From assembly GCA_023301785.1 (NCBI GenBank), contig JALZUF010000142.1, positions 1 through 27,246 on the forward strand: a stretch of 27,246 nt of DNA. The letters run 5' to 3'. The position numbers and the translations under genes are program-made. The DNA is from Alphaproteobacteria bacterium. Lineage in GTDB: Bacteria > Pseudomonadota > Alphaproteobacteria > Micavibrionales > Micavibrionaceae. Shown here piece by piece: positions 9,079 to 16,609 of the stretch (within the stretch, counting starts at the first letter, position 1; every line of letters starts with the position of its first letter). Below the pieces are notes generated by a model that saw only the letters and a program-made list of their open reading frames with translations, was not told the origin of the DNA and did not search any database.

Positions 9079-9146
9079 AGACGTGGTAAACTGTTTTTTC
9101 GTCGTTTTCAGACGTAAGTTTAACAATACAGTATGAGCGTTCAATT

Positions 9147-10187
9147 ATGGATTTTTCACTTTACCCTTTTTTTGCAGGTCTAGGCCTTGTTGTGACCTTT
9201 ATCCTTTTTAGGCTGGGTATAAAATACGCAAACCATATTGGTTTAGTTGATCAACCAGGGGGCCGTAAAACACACGAGGGTGCTATCCCCCTTATTGGTG
9301 GTTTGGTTATTATTCCTGTTTATGCCGCACTGGTTTATTCATCGGGATTAAACACACAAACATTTCTAGGGCCGTTACTTGGAGGTGTTGTTTTACTTCT
9401 ATCTATTGGTGCGTTGGATGATAAGGTTCACATTCATCCGTGGGTACGTTTCATCGTGCAAATCTGGTTGGCCTGTTATGTCGTGATTTTTTGTGATGCG
9501 AATATTAACAGTCTTGGAAATTTGTTTGGTTTTGGTGATGTTGATATGTGGCCTTGGTTCGGTAAAGTCTTCTCTGTCACTTGTTTGGTTTTGTTAATGA
9601 ACGCGATCAATATGCTTGATGGTATGGATGGCTTGGGTGGCGGCTTTATCCTTGTTGCGCTTGGGTGGTTAATGACGGCGGCTATGGGCGTTGGCGCAAC
9701 GATTGCCTTTTGGGCTATGGTGTTCCTAGCCGTCCCAATTTTTGGGTTTTTATTATTTAACGCCCGTTATCCGCTTCATAAAAAAGCCAATGTGTTTTTG
9801 GGTGATGCGGGATCGCTATCCTTGGCGCTTATTGTTGGGTGGTTTGCTATACAACTTGCAAAATCCCCAGACCCTATGATGCCGCCTGTGGTTATTATTT
9901 GGATTATGACCGTACCAATCATGGACACGTTCGCTATCTTCTTCACGCGTAAAAAACAGGGGCGTAGCCCCTTTGATGCAGATCGTTTGCACATTCATTA
10001 CAAGCTTAAAGATGCGCTTGGTTGGGATGATAAATACATCACGCCGCTTATTTGGTTGTTGACGATTGTAACAGGCGGCATTGGATATATCGGCACGCAA
10101 ATTGGTGTGCCAGAATATGTCCTGCTTTACAGCTGGTCAGCCATCCTTTTGGGCTATACTTATTACCGCATAAAGCTAGACGCGTAA
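9147..10187 (+). CDS. WecA/MraY-family undecaprenyl-phosphate sugar-1-phosphate transferase
   Basis: A polytopic membrane enzyme of the polyprenyl-phosphate N-acetylhexosamine-1-phosphate transferase family, which starts O-antigen, common-antigen or wall-glycan synthesis by loading a sugar phosphate onto undecaprenyl phosphate. Hallmarks: GGRKTHEGAIPLIGG (38-52), the metal-binding DD pair at 91-92, NMLDGMDG (155-162), FLGDAGS with Asp220, and the cytoplasmic loop DADRLHIHYKL. WecA proteins usually read HIHH in that loop; here the last His is Tyr (HIHY, 282-285). About ten hydrophobic segments are visible. It is more like WecA/TagO than MraY. The sugar, probably GlcNAc, cannot be proved from sequence. 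Its stop is one base from the convergent symporter's stop. Confidence 0.9.
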   Translation: MDFSLYPFFAGLGLVVTFILFRLGIKYANHIGLVDQPGGRKTHEGAIPLIGGLVIIPVYAALVYSSGLNTQTFLGPLLGGVVLLLSIGALDDKVHIHPWVRFIVQIWLACYVVIFCDANINSLGNLFGFGDVDMWPWFGKVFSVTCLVLLMNAINMLDGMDGLGGGFILVALGWLMTAAMGVGATIAFWAMVFLAVPIFGFLLFNARYPLHKKANVFLGDAGSLSLALIVGWFAIQLAKSPDPMMPPVVIIWIMTVPIMDTFAIFFTRKKQGRSPFDADRLHIHYKLKDALGWDDKYITPLIWLLTIVTGGIGYIGTQIGVPEYVLLYSWSAILLGYTYYRIKLDA

Positions 10188-10188
10188 T

Positions 10189-11457
10189 TTACAGTCTCGT
10201 AAAACGCTCCATTACGGCTGTGGCAACCAAGTCACCTGTAACGTTCAAGGTGGTGCGGCACATATCCAATATACGGTCGACACCTAAGATAATAGCAATA
10301 CCCTCTGGCGGAACGCCAATGCCACTAAGGATGGTGGCCAGCACAATAATCCCTACGCCAGGCGTTGCAGGTGTGCCAATAGAAGCGCCAACGGTAGTAA
10401 GCATCAGCAAAAATATCTCGCCATTACTTAAATCAACACCAAAGAGTGAGCATAAGAAAAGAGCCGCCGCCGCTTGATAAAGCGCAGTTCCATCCATATT
10501 AATCGTTGCCCCTAATGGGATAACAAAACGCGATACTTTCTCATCAATATCTAAGCGTTCCTCCGCGGCCTTTAATGTAAAAGGAATTGTCGCCGCTGAA
10601 CTGGACGTTGAGAAAGCAAAAATTTGTGCGTTACGAATGGCTTTTAAAAACGTAAAAATATTACGCTTGGCCAATACCGCAACGAAGATCATATAAACAA
10701 GAAACATTAAGAATAACCCAGCCAGCACACTCAGCATATATGCGCCAACACCCGCGATTGTATCAAAACCCATTTGAATAGTCACATTACAGATCAGGCC
10801 AAACACCGCATAGGGCGCTAATTTCATTGTCCATTCAATGACTTTCATCGTGGCGGCTTGCGCGAAATGACAGAGGTCTGCAAACGGCTTGCCTGTCTCA
10901 CGCGGCAAGGTCAACATGACAACACCCAGAATAAGAGAGAAGATCACAATCTGAAGCATATTTTTATTTAAACTCGCTTCGGTGAAATTCACAGGCAGCA
11001 TATTGGCAATACGATCTGGCACAGTCAGTTGATCAAACATTGTTGCAGGTAAATCAGTGGAGGCTCCCACTTGGTTCATCACACTGGGATCAATATATTG
11101 CGCTGGGTTGATAACTTGGATAACAAACACGCCAATTGAAATGGCAATAAATGTCGTCATAAGAAAATAAGGGATGATTTTTAGACCCATGCTTTTTAAG
11201 AAACTCAAACTACCACTATCTATCACACCCAATACGATTGAGCTGATGACGAGAGGGACAACAATCATCTTGAGCAATCCTAAAAAGATAACCCCAGGTA
11301 GGGCAATCCATGATCCTAAACTGGCGCTTGTAGCAGCATCGGTCATAGCCAATCCCGTTGGGGATAACATCAAGCCCAGCATGATGCCGAGTGCCATACC
11401 GAGTAAAATTTTCCACCATAAGTCACGATCCGTCTTTGGTATGTTGTGTGTTGTCAT
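10189..11457 (-). CDS. Dicarboxylate/amino acid:cation symporter, acidic amino acid type
   Basis: A sodium- or proton-coupled importer of the DAACS (SLC1-like) family. Eight hydrophobic helices plus the two re-entrant hairpins are recognisable. HP1 carries STSSSAATIP (283-292), the glutamate-transporter form rather than the DctA form. TM7 has NMDGT (320-324). In TM8 the residues Asp398, Arg401, Thr402, Asn405 and Asp409 fall in the same spacing as Asp394, Arg397, Thr398, Asn401 and Asp405 of the archaeal aspartate transporter GltPh, where the Arg binds the substrate's side-chain carboxylate. I therefore infer glutamate or aspartate uptake rather than succinate. The start is supported by AAAGGGAT upstream. 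It stands alone and is divergent from the EF-hand gene. Confidence 0.92.
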   Translation of the reverse strand: MTTHNIPKTDRDLWWKILLGMALGIMLGLMLSPTGLAMTDAATSASLGSWIALPGVIFLGLLKMIVVPLVISSIVLGVIDSGSLSFLKSMGLKIIPYFLMTTFIAISIGVFVIQVINPAQYIDPSVMNQVGASTDLPATMFDQLTVPDRIANMLPVNFTEASLNKNMLQIVIFSLILGVVMLTLPRETGKPFADLCHFAQAATMKVIEWTMKLAPYAVFGLICNVTIQMGFDTIAGVGAYMLSVLAGLFLMFLVYMIFVAVLAKRNIFTFLKAIRNAQIFAFSTSSSAATIPFTLKAAEERLDIDEKVSRFVIPLGATINMDGTALYQAAAALFLCSLFGVDLSNGEIFLLMLTTVGASIGTPATPGVGIIVLATILSGIGVPPEGIAIILGVDRILDMCRTTLNVTGDLVATAVMERFTRL

Positions 11458-11610
11458 GGCTTATCCCTTTAAATTAAAATTTTTTTATGTTTATAATCAA
11501 CGCATTAGGAAAAATATTAAATAAAAGCGAATGATTTCACGCTTTGATGCGTACTACTAGTGTAAATACTAACGATAAAAACAAAAAATTAAACAAAAGG
11601 ATTAAAGACT

Positions 11611-11937
11611 ATGAAAAATATTTTATTACTGGCTGGTGCCGCTCTCGTTATGCAAGTAACCCCTGTTTTGGCTGATGGTCATAAAGATGGTCACAAAGGC
11701 AAAAAATTTGAAATGCATGATACAAATGGTGATGGTACGATTTCCGAAGCTGAATATCTTGAGCATGCAAAGAAAAGATTCCAAGAACGTGATACAAATG
11801 GCGACGGTTCTATTTCTAAAGAAGAAGGTAAAGCGGCCATGGATGCAAAACATGAAAAGCGTAAAGCTATGAAAGAAAAAATGCGCGACAAGATGAAAGA
11901 AAAGCGTGCAGAAAAAATGCAAGAAGCTACTGAGTAA
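11611..11937 (+). CDS. Exported EF-hand calcium-binding protein
   Basis: A 108-residue periplasmic or secreted protein with a signal peptide (likely cut after VLA at residue 21) and a His/Lys/Gly linker. Two canonical 12-residue EF-hand loops start at Asp37 (D37, N39, D41, T43, S45, E48) and Asp61 (D61, N63, D65, S67, S69, E72). Both have all calcium ligands. The tail from residue 77 is an unbroken Lys/Glu/Met/Arg-rich helix, highly charged. A ribosome site AAAGGA lies upstream. A sigma factor gene starts 29 bases after its stop and a small membrane protein follows. By inference it could be the extracytoplasmic sensor or a target of that sigma system. Confidence 0.88.
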   Translation: MKNILLLAGAALVMQVTPVLADGHKDGHKGKKFEMHDTNGDGTISEAEYLEHAKKRFQERDTNGDGSISKEEGKAAMDAKHEKRKAMKEKMRDKMKEKRAEKMQEATE

Positions 11938-11966
11938 AAACAGTAACGTTATAAAAGGAAGCCATT

Positions 11967-12554
11967 TTGGCAAATAAATTAGAAAATTTAGATGATGAAA
12001 GCCTGATGGAATATGTTCTGAAACATGATCATCAGGCTTTCTCCTTACTTGCAACACGCCATGCTAATATGTTTTACGTCAGCGCCTATCGTATATTGAT
12101 GAATAAACAAGAAGCGGAAGATACAGTGCAAGACGCGTTTTTGAAATTATGGGACAACCCCAAAATTTGGAAAAAAGGCAAAGGCGCAAAATTTACAAGC
12201 TGGTTTTATAAAGTTGTCATGAACATGGCGATTGATAAATACCGCAAGAATAAAAAAATATCGAATATCGATATAACAGAACAAGAAGTTGAAGTACTCG
12301 CAAGCCAAGATAAAGAACTCGAGAGTACTGAGGAGCAGAAAATTTTAGACACGGCGTTAAAATCTCTACCAGAAAATCAGTTCATTGCACTGAACTTATG
12401 TTTTTATGAAGAGATGAGCCGCAAGGATGCTGCAAAAATTATGAAAGTTAGCGTAAAAGCTTTAGAGTCATTATTAATGCGTGCTAAAGCGAAGCTAAAA
12501 GACCAGTTAATATATGACGGATACAAAGATATCAAGGAAGGGAGCGCCGCATGA
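11967..12554 (+). CDS. ECF-like RNA polymerase sigma factor
   Basis: A 195-residue two-domain sigma-70 family protein with no region 1 or 3, as in extracytoplasmic-function sigmas. Region 2 spans about 25-96, including EAEDTVQDAFLKLW and the promoter-melting block FTSWFYKVVMNMAIDKYRK. Region 4 spans about 125-181, with the helix-turn-helix MSRKDAAKIMKVSVKALESL. The start is the rare codon TTG at 11967, well placed after AAAGGAAG, which may keep its level low. The 3' end overlaps the next gene by four bases (ATGA), so they are translationally coupled. It lies behind the EF-hand gene in one apparent operon. Which promoters it reads is unknown. Confidence 0.92.
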   Translation: MANKLENLDDESLMEYVLKHDHQAFSLLATRHANMFYVSAYRILMNKQEAEDTVQDAFLKLWDNPKIWKKGKGAKFTSWFYKVVMNMAIDKYRKNKKISNIDITEQEVEVLASQDKELESTEEQKILDTALKSLPENQFIALNLCFYEEMSRKDAAKIMKVSVKALESLLMRAKAKLKDQLIYDGYKDIKEGSAA

Positions 12555-12841
12555 ACAACCAAGATTTAAAAAATAAGATAGATAATCGGTACGTGCCGAA
12601 ACCATCTTCCAATTTAGCGTATCGTATTGCGGACGCCGCAAAACCGAAAGAAAAGGCAGGGTTTGGCTTATCTATAGACAAAGTTTTAGGTCGTTTTTTA
12701 ATGATCCCTAAACCCGCTTATGTTGCGGCATTCTGTCTGTTACTCGCTGTTACTGCGGTGTTCTATATTGCTACTCCGCAAGAAACGACACCAGTTGACT
12801 GGGAATTGTTCTTTGAGATGGAATCAGAAGATTGGCTTTAA
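12551..12841 (+). CDS. Small single-helix membrane protein, candidate anti-sigma factor
   Basis: A 96-residue protein overlapping the sigma gene by four bases. Residues 1-55 are hydrophilic and probably cytoplasmic, with the segment PKPSSNLAYRIADAAKP resembling the short sigma-binding helix seen in small alphaproteobacterial anti-sigmas. One membrane helix covers about 56-75 (PAYVAAFCLLLAVTAVFYIA). The last 20 residues are acidic and aromatic (DWELFFEMESEDWL) and would lie in the periplasm. No zinc-binding HxxxCxxC (ZAS) motif is present. Gene order, coupling and topology make an anti-sigma role the best inference; no family assignment is certain. Confidence 0.75.
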   Translation: MNNQDLKNKIDNRYVPKPSSNLAYRIADAAKPKEKAGFGLSIDKVLGRFLMIPKPAYVAAFCLLLAVTAVFYIATPQETTPVDWELFFEMESEDWL

Positions 12842-12949
12842 GTTGCTGATAAATAACAATTAATTATCACCTTCCCCGCACTTTTTGCACGCATCCTCCT
12901 AAACACGATACAATAATAGATCAACATATTTTAGTGGGAATGTATTTAT

Positions 12950-13342
12950 ATGAGTCAATTTGGAAGACATGCAAATAAAGGGGCGGCAGATCAGGAAACT
13001 GAGATAAAACACGGTAAGGTCACAAAATTACAAGCTTCGCCAGAATCAGGGAAAAGACGCGTTGTTGCGCGAGAGAGTGAAGGGCTACGCCAAGCATTCA
13101 CGATTGATATTCCATTTAAAGAAGCGGCAAAAGTTAAGCGTAAAAAAACTTATAGTTTTGATGTATATGAAGCCGAAGCAAAAAGTAAATCTTATGGCGG
13201 TCAAGAGCGCCGCAAATCATTTTCATCAACAAAAGGTTTTAAGAGCGATAAGGCACCAACAGAATCAGACGGCTTCCACGCGCCACAGTTTAAAGATTTT
13301 GGCAGCGACAATCGTTTAAAAGACGCGCAAGGAAAATTTTAA
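12950..13342 (+). CDS. Unrecognised basic hydrophilic protein
   Basis: A 130-residue protein, rich in Lys, Arg, Ser and Gly, with no cysteine, signal peptide or membrane helix. The centre FTIDIPFKEAAKVKRKKTYSFDVYEAEAKS is the only part with a folded look; both ends look disordered. I do not recognise it. It begins 108 bases after the candidate anti-sigma gene and may be transcribed separately. Only 24 bases separate its stop from the end of the convergent trhO. Confidence 0.55.
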   Translation: MSQFGRHANKGAADQETEIKHGKVTKLQASPESGKRRVVARESEGLRQAFTIDIPFKEAAKVKRKKTYSFDVYEAEAKSKSYGGQERRKSFSSTKGFKSDKAPTESDGFHAPQFKDFGSDNRLKDAQGKF

Positions 13343-13344
13343 AA

Positions 13345-13373
13345 GGAAAATATAAAACAAAAGCCTTTAGGCT
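13345..13373 (-). terminator. Weak candidate terminator after trhO
   Basis: Read leftward, AGCC-TAAA-GGCT (13373 to 13362) forms a four-base-pair GC-rich hairpin over the trhO stop codon and is followed by a T-rich run TTTGTTTTATATTTT. The stem is short, so the call is tentative. Confidence 0.3.
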
Positions 13374-14296
13374 ATGTTTTCAGAATCGCCAGGGATTTTC
13401 TCTCCGGCGATTTTCATTTGTTCATGACGCATTCTAAAAGAACGGGCGCGCTCATCGGTCATCTTATCTATACAATGCGGGCAAGACACGCCTTTTTCAT
13501 ACGCATCGCTTTGTAAATCTTCTGGTGATAAAGGGAAGCGACAACCATAGCAAAGCTGGTAAGGGCTTTCTTCTAAATCTTGGCCTACCGCGACGCGGCG
13601 ATCAAACACAAAACAATCACCATCCCATTTACTTTCCTCGGCAGGGACTTCCTCAAGGTATTTTAAGATACCGCCCTGTAAGTGATAAACTTCTTCAAAG
13701 CCATGCGCCATCATATAGCTAGATGCTTTTTCACATCGAATGCCGCCAGTGCAAAACATCGCAACTTTCTTTTGCTTTGTTGGATCCATTTTATCAGAAA
13801 CGTAATCTTTAAATTCAGTAAAGGTTTCAATTTGAGGATCAATCGCGCCTTCAAATATACCAACCGCCGTTTCATAATTGTTACGGGTATCAATCAATGT
13901 GACGTCTGGATCATTAATTAAATCATTCCAATCTTTTGGCTTCACGTATGTACCAACTTGTTTTGTTGGATCGGCCTCTGGCGCCTTCATTGTGATGATT
14001 TCTTTTTTAAGACGAACTTTGATGCGGCGGAAAGGGCGTTCTTCTGCACTAGAATATTTTAATTCACCCTGACGCACGCCTGCGACGTCGTCCAGTAAAT
14101 CAATAATGACATCAATAGCACTACCTTGCCCTGCAATAGTGCCGTTAATGCCCTCAGGAGCAATTAACAGCGTGCCGCAGATGTCATTCTCGTCACAACA
14201 GGCGCGAATACGCTTTTGCAACGCAGGCAGCTCTTTAAGCTCAACAAAGCGATAAAGGGCGGCAACAGTCCAAATCTGGCTAGTATCTTGTATCAT
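13367..14296 (-). CDS. trhO: tRNA uridine(34) hydroxylase TrhO (YceA-like rhodanese)
   Basis: TrhO hydroxylates uridine 34 of some tRNAs with oxygen, the first step of 5-(carboxy)methoxyuridine formation. The protein has an N-terminal ferredoxin-like domain (about 1-110, with GTLLIAPEGINGTIAG) and a rhodanese domain (about 115-225). The active loop is FCTGGIRCEKA, with catalytic Cys182 and a second Cys188. A C-terminal cysteine cluster follows: Cys249 and Cys252 in CYGC, and Cys272 and Cys275 in CPHC, probably a zinc knot. Length 309 fits the family. No ribosome site is obvious at the start. This is the second tRNA wobble-uridine enzyme in the window after MnmC. Confidence 0.93.
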   Translation of the reverse strand: MIQDTSQIWTVAALYRFVELKELPALQKRIRACCDENDICGTLLIAPEGINGTIAGQGSAIDVIIDLLDDVAGVRQGELKYSSAEERPFRRIKVRLKKEIITMKAPEADPTKQVGTYVKPKDWNDLINDPDVTLIDTRNNYETAVGIFEGAIDPQIETFTEFKDYVSDKMDPTKQKKVAMFCTGGIRCEKASSYMMAHGFEEVYHLQGGILKYLEEVPAEESKWDGDCFVFDRRVAVGQDLEESPYQLCYGCRFPLSPEDLQSDAYEKGVSCPHCIDKMTDERARSFRMRHEQMKIAGEKIPGDSENIA

Positions 14297-14416
14297 CAGA
14301 GCGTTATACTGATTTAAACGTCAAAATTCAACAATCAAACAATTTACATAACTATTAACAAGGTTAAGTTTTTCTTATATAGTCTTCAAAATTCTAACGG
14401 TAAGGAAAACAGTGTT

Positions 14417-14884
14417 ATGATGACGAATTCAACGGAACCAGAATATCATACTTTTGAACAAGTCGTCCCACAGGGTCAGCTTGGTATTTCTGTCGGATGT
14501 AATTTGACCTTCTCAACGGTATCTTCCGTTGATGGCGACAAAAGGCTTTTGACGCCTGTGGGCGTTTTGGACGAGGAAACGGCTTCGCTACAAGTTCAGG
14601 TTGAGGGTGATATCATGCCTGCTGGGTTTGAGCATGATCATCAGTTCATTGGTGATGAAGAAGATTTCTCGCCAGCATACCTTGAAGTTTGGAGTATGCT
14701 TTCAACACTGAAAGATGATATCGCTGAAACTTATTTTGAGGGTGCTGTACGGTCACCAACTATCTCAATTAAATTTGCACGCGGTGTGGATGACATGGTA
14801 ACAACTCAGTCTAAATCTATGGTCATGAACATCACTGGGCAACCCAATAGTCACCCACATTGGTCTGGTAGATCTCTATCATAA
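14417..14884 (+). CDS. Unrecognised acidic protein
   Basis: A 155-residue protein with no family I can name. It is acidic, predicted soluble, with one Cys near residue 28 and a His-rich stretch (FEHDHQF, and NSHPHW near the end). No signal peptide or membrane segment. AAGGAA about nine bases before the first ATG supports the start; a second ATG follows at once. It ends six bases into the convergent oxyR gene. It is divergent from trhO across 120 bases that contain no other gene. Confidence 0.55.
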   Translation: MMTNSTEPEYHTFEQVVPQGQLGISVGCNLTFSTVSSVDGDKRLLTPVGVLDEETASLQVQVEGDIMPAGFEHDHQFIGDEEDFSPAYLEVWSMLSTLKDDIAETYFEGAVRSPTISIKFARGVDDMVTTQSKSMVMNITGQPNSHPHWSGRSLS

Positions 14885-15772
14885 CGCCTTTTTCAAATGT
14901 TTAATCACGGCCTGTATATTGGCCTCCTTATAACCGCCGCCACGCCACACAAGGCCAATCTGCCGTGTTGGGACGGGGCGTTTAAAGGCGTGGATATCAA
15001 CGCCCTTGGGCATAACGCCTTGATGAATAACCATTTCAGGTAAAAGCGTCAGGCCGTACCTTTGTCCCACCATCTGGATGAGGGTTTGCAGGCTGGTCGC
15101 TTTAAGGGGTTGTTCGCTGGCATCATCGGCTTTTTTACAAGCAGATAAGATATGATCACGCAGGCAATGTCCGTCTTGAAGGAGCAGTAAATTATGATCA
15201 TTCAAATCATCACTATTTAATTTTACGTTCTTTTTAAATGTGCCTTTTGGCGCGGCGCAATAAAACGCTTCTTCATATAGCTTCAACGTGTTCAAAGAAC
15301 CTGTCTCATACGGTAATGCCATTAAGGCCAAATCAATTTTTCCCTCATTGAGTCTCTCAATTAAAAGATGGCTCATATCTTCGGTGATCTGAAATTCCAT
15401 TTTCGAAAAATTCTGGTGCATCGCGGGGAGGAGTTGCGGCAACATATATGGCGCAATAGTTGGAATAATCCCTAAACGCATTGCCCCCGACAGCGGTTCT
15501 TGCATTTGCTTCGCGTTATCCATTAAGGCTTCCAGCTTCGGCAGAATTTCTTCAATCGTTTGTAATGTCGTTAATCCAAAATTTGTAAAGGTGACAGATT
15601 TACGACGTGAGCGATCAAGCAGCTTCGCGCCCAATATTGTTTCCATTTCCACAATCGCTTGGCTGAGTGTTGGTTGTGTGACATGGCATTGCTGTGCGGC
15701 TTTCCCAAAATTATGGGTTTCATGCAAAGCAAGCAGGTATTGCATTTGTCTGAACGTAGGGGCGTTTATCAT
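14879..15772 (-). CDS. oxyR: OxyR-type LysR-family peroxide regulator
   Basis: A LysR regulator with the winged helix-turn-helix at residues 5-63 (FGKAAQQCHVTQPTLSQAI). The effector domain holds QDGHCLRDHILSAC. Cys203 and Cys212 are nine residues apart, exactly as the Cys199-Cys208 pair of E. coli OxyR, whose disulphide switches the protein on by hydrogen peroxide. The following TSLQTLIQMVGQRYGLTLLP block also matches OxyR. The gene is divergent from ahpC across 147 bases that contain a near-consensus OxyR operator. It very likely activates ahpC and the genes after it. Confidence 0.93.
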   Translation of the reverse strand: MINAPTFRQMQYLLALHETHNFGKAAQQCHVTQPTLSQAIVEMETILGAKLLDRSRRKSVTFTNFGLTTLQTIEEILPKLEALMDNAKQMQEPLSGAMRLGIIPTIAPYMLPQLLPAMHQNFSKMEFQITEDMSHLLIERLNEGKIDLALMALPYETGSLNTLKLYEEAFYCAAPKGTFKKNVKLNSDDLNDHNLLLLQDGHCLRDHILSACKKADDASEQPLKATSLQTLIQMVGQRYGLTLLPEMVIHQGVMPKGVDIHAFKRPVPTRQIGLVWRGGGYKEANIQAVIKHLKKAL

Positions 15773-15806
15773 TAATAGACTATTCCATATTTAATTTGCA
15801 ATATCA

Positions 15807-15843
15807 ATAGAATAAACCTATCTATAATTTAGGTATTATCAAT
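15807..15843 (+). promoter_or_regulatory. OxyR operator between oxyR and ahpC
   Basis: The OxyR consensus is four ATAG/CTAT elements with seven-base gaps. Here ATAG (15807-15810), CTAT (15818-15821), TTAG (15829-15832) and CAAT (15840-15843) occur with exactly seven bases between each, 14 of 16 core positions matching. A weak -35/-10 pair for ahpC (TTAGAT 15843, GCTATG 15866) lies directly downstream, where activation would be expected. A second short palindrome ATAGACTAT (15775-15783) lies just before the oxyR start. Confidence 0.75.
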
Positions 15844-15919
15844 TAGATTAAAGCACACGACTCCCGCTATGTTGCACACATATTTACTTTAAAAATTTCA
15901 AGATCAAAGGAGATCAGCA

Positions 15920-16513
15920 ATGCTAGGAATAGGCGATAAATTACCAGAATTTTCAGTGATGGGCGTAAAGCCAGGCTTTAACTCACACGAAGAAAACGGC
16001 GAAAGCGCGTTTGAAGAAATCACACAAGACAGCTTTGAAGGAAAATGGAAAGTTGTTTTTTATTACCCGAAAGACTTCACATTTGTATGTCCAACAGAAA
16101 TCGTTGAGTTCGCAAAACTAAATGAAGAATTTGCTGATCGTGATTGTATCGTTCTTGGTGGTTCAACAGATAATGAATTCTGCAAGCTAGCATGGAGACG
16201 CGAGCACGCAGATCTTGATAAGCTAAACCAGTGGAGTTTCGCTGACACAACAGGTCAGTTGCTTGATGGTTTAGGTGTTCGTGATAAACAGGCTGGTGTT
16301 GCCTTACGCGCAACATTCATCGTTGATCCATTCAATGTGATCCAACAGGTTTCTGTGAATTCATTGAACGTAGGTCGTAACCCAAAAGAAATTCTACGTC
16401 TTGTGGATGCCCTACAAAGTGACGAGCTTTGCCCATGTAACCGCGCAGTTGGCGGAGACACAATCGACCCAAGCGCGATTGCAAATGACATGAACCAAAA
16501 GAAAGCGGCTTAG
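15920..16513 (+). CDS. ahpC: Peroxiredoxin AhpC (actinobacterial/AhpD-linked type)
   Basis: A two-Cys peroxiredoxin that reduces hydrogen peroxide, organic peroxides and peroxynitrite. The peroxidatic Cys57 lies in FTFVCPTEI and the C-terminal resolving pair Cys171 and Cys173 in LCPCNRAVGG. This three-cysteine layout is that of mycobacterial AhpC, which is recharged by AhpD rather than AhpF; an ahpD gene lies downstream and no ahpF is present. Arg131, in ALRATFIVD, is the usual active-site arginine. The start has a strong ribosome site AAAGGAG at 15906-15912. Expression is probably high and under OxyR. Confidence 0.95.
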   Translation: MLGIGDKLPEFSVMGVKPGFNSHEENGESAFEEITQDSFEGKWKVVFYYPKDFTFVCPTEIVEFAKLNEEFADRDCIVLGGSTDNEFCKLAWRREHADLDKLNQWSFADTTGQLLDGLGVRDKQAGVALRATFIVDPFNVIQQVSVNSLNVGRNPKEILRLVDALQSDELCPCNRAVGGDTIDPSAIANDMNQKKAA

Positions 16514-16534
16514 TATTTCTAAGCACACTAAAAA

Positions 16535-16587
16535 TTAAGTGTAGCGCGTGAGGCCTCCCCCTAACTAATCTTGCGCGTTACGCTTAA
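16535..16587 (+). promoter_or_regulatory. Long intercistronic RNA hairpin after ahpC
   Basis: Bases 16535-16553 pair with 16569-16587 to form an unbroken 19-base-pair stem in the rightward RNA: 14 Watson-Crick and five G-U pairs, loop of 15 bases rich in C. No T run follows on the rightward strand, so it is not a classical terminator. It sits between the ahpC stop (16513) and the nitroreductase start (16610) and could stabilise the ahpC message, be a processing site, or attenuate the downstream genes. Confidence 0.75.
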
Positions 16588-16609
16588 CCCTTCAAAAGAA
16601 AGAAAAACC

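Noticed and set aside
9102..9120. CGTC/GACG small hairpin between mnmC and the WecA-like gene
   Set aside because: Only four base pairs and no convincing T run after it.
11626..12057. Long leftward open frame opposite the EF-hand gene
   Set aside because: It is a Phe/Leu/His-rich mirror of the Lys/Glu-rich coding strand, has no ribosome site and matches no family.
12847..12869. TGATAA/TTATCA inverted repeat after the candidate anti-sigma gene
   Set aside because: The stem is six mostly A-T pairs with an 11-base loop and no T run; expected by chance in AT-rich sequence.
16535..16587. Reading the ahpC hairpin as a rho-independent terminator
   Set aside because: No T run follows it rightward; leftward there is a short T5, but the five wobble pairs become mismatches on that strand and no leftward gene ends there.
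16571..16609. Extended start (TTG 16571) for the nitroreductase
   Set aside because: These codons fall within the right arm of the intercistronic hairpin, have no ribosome site, and the family begins exactly at ATG 16610.
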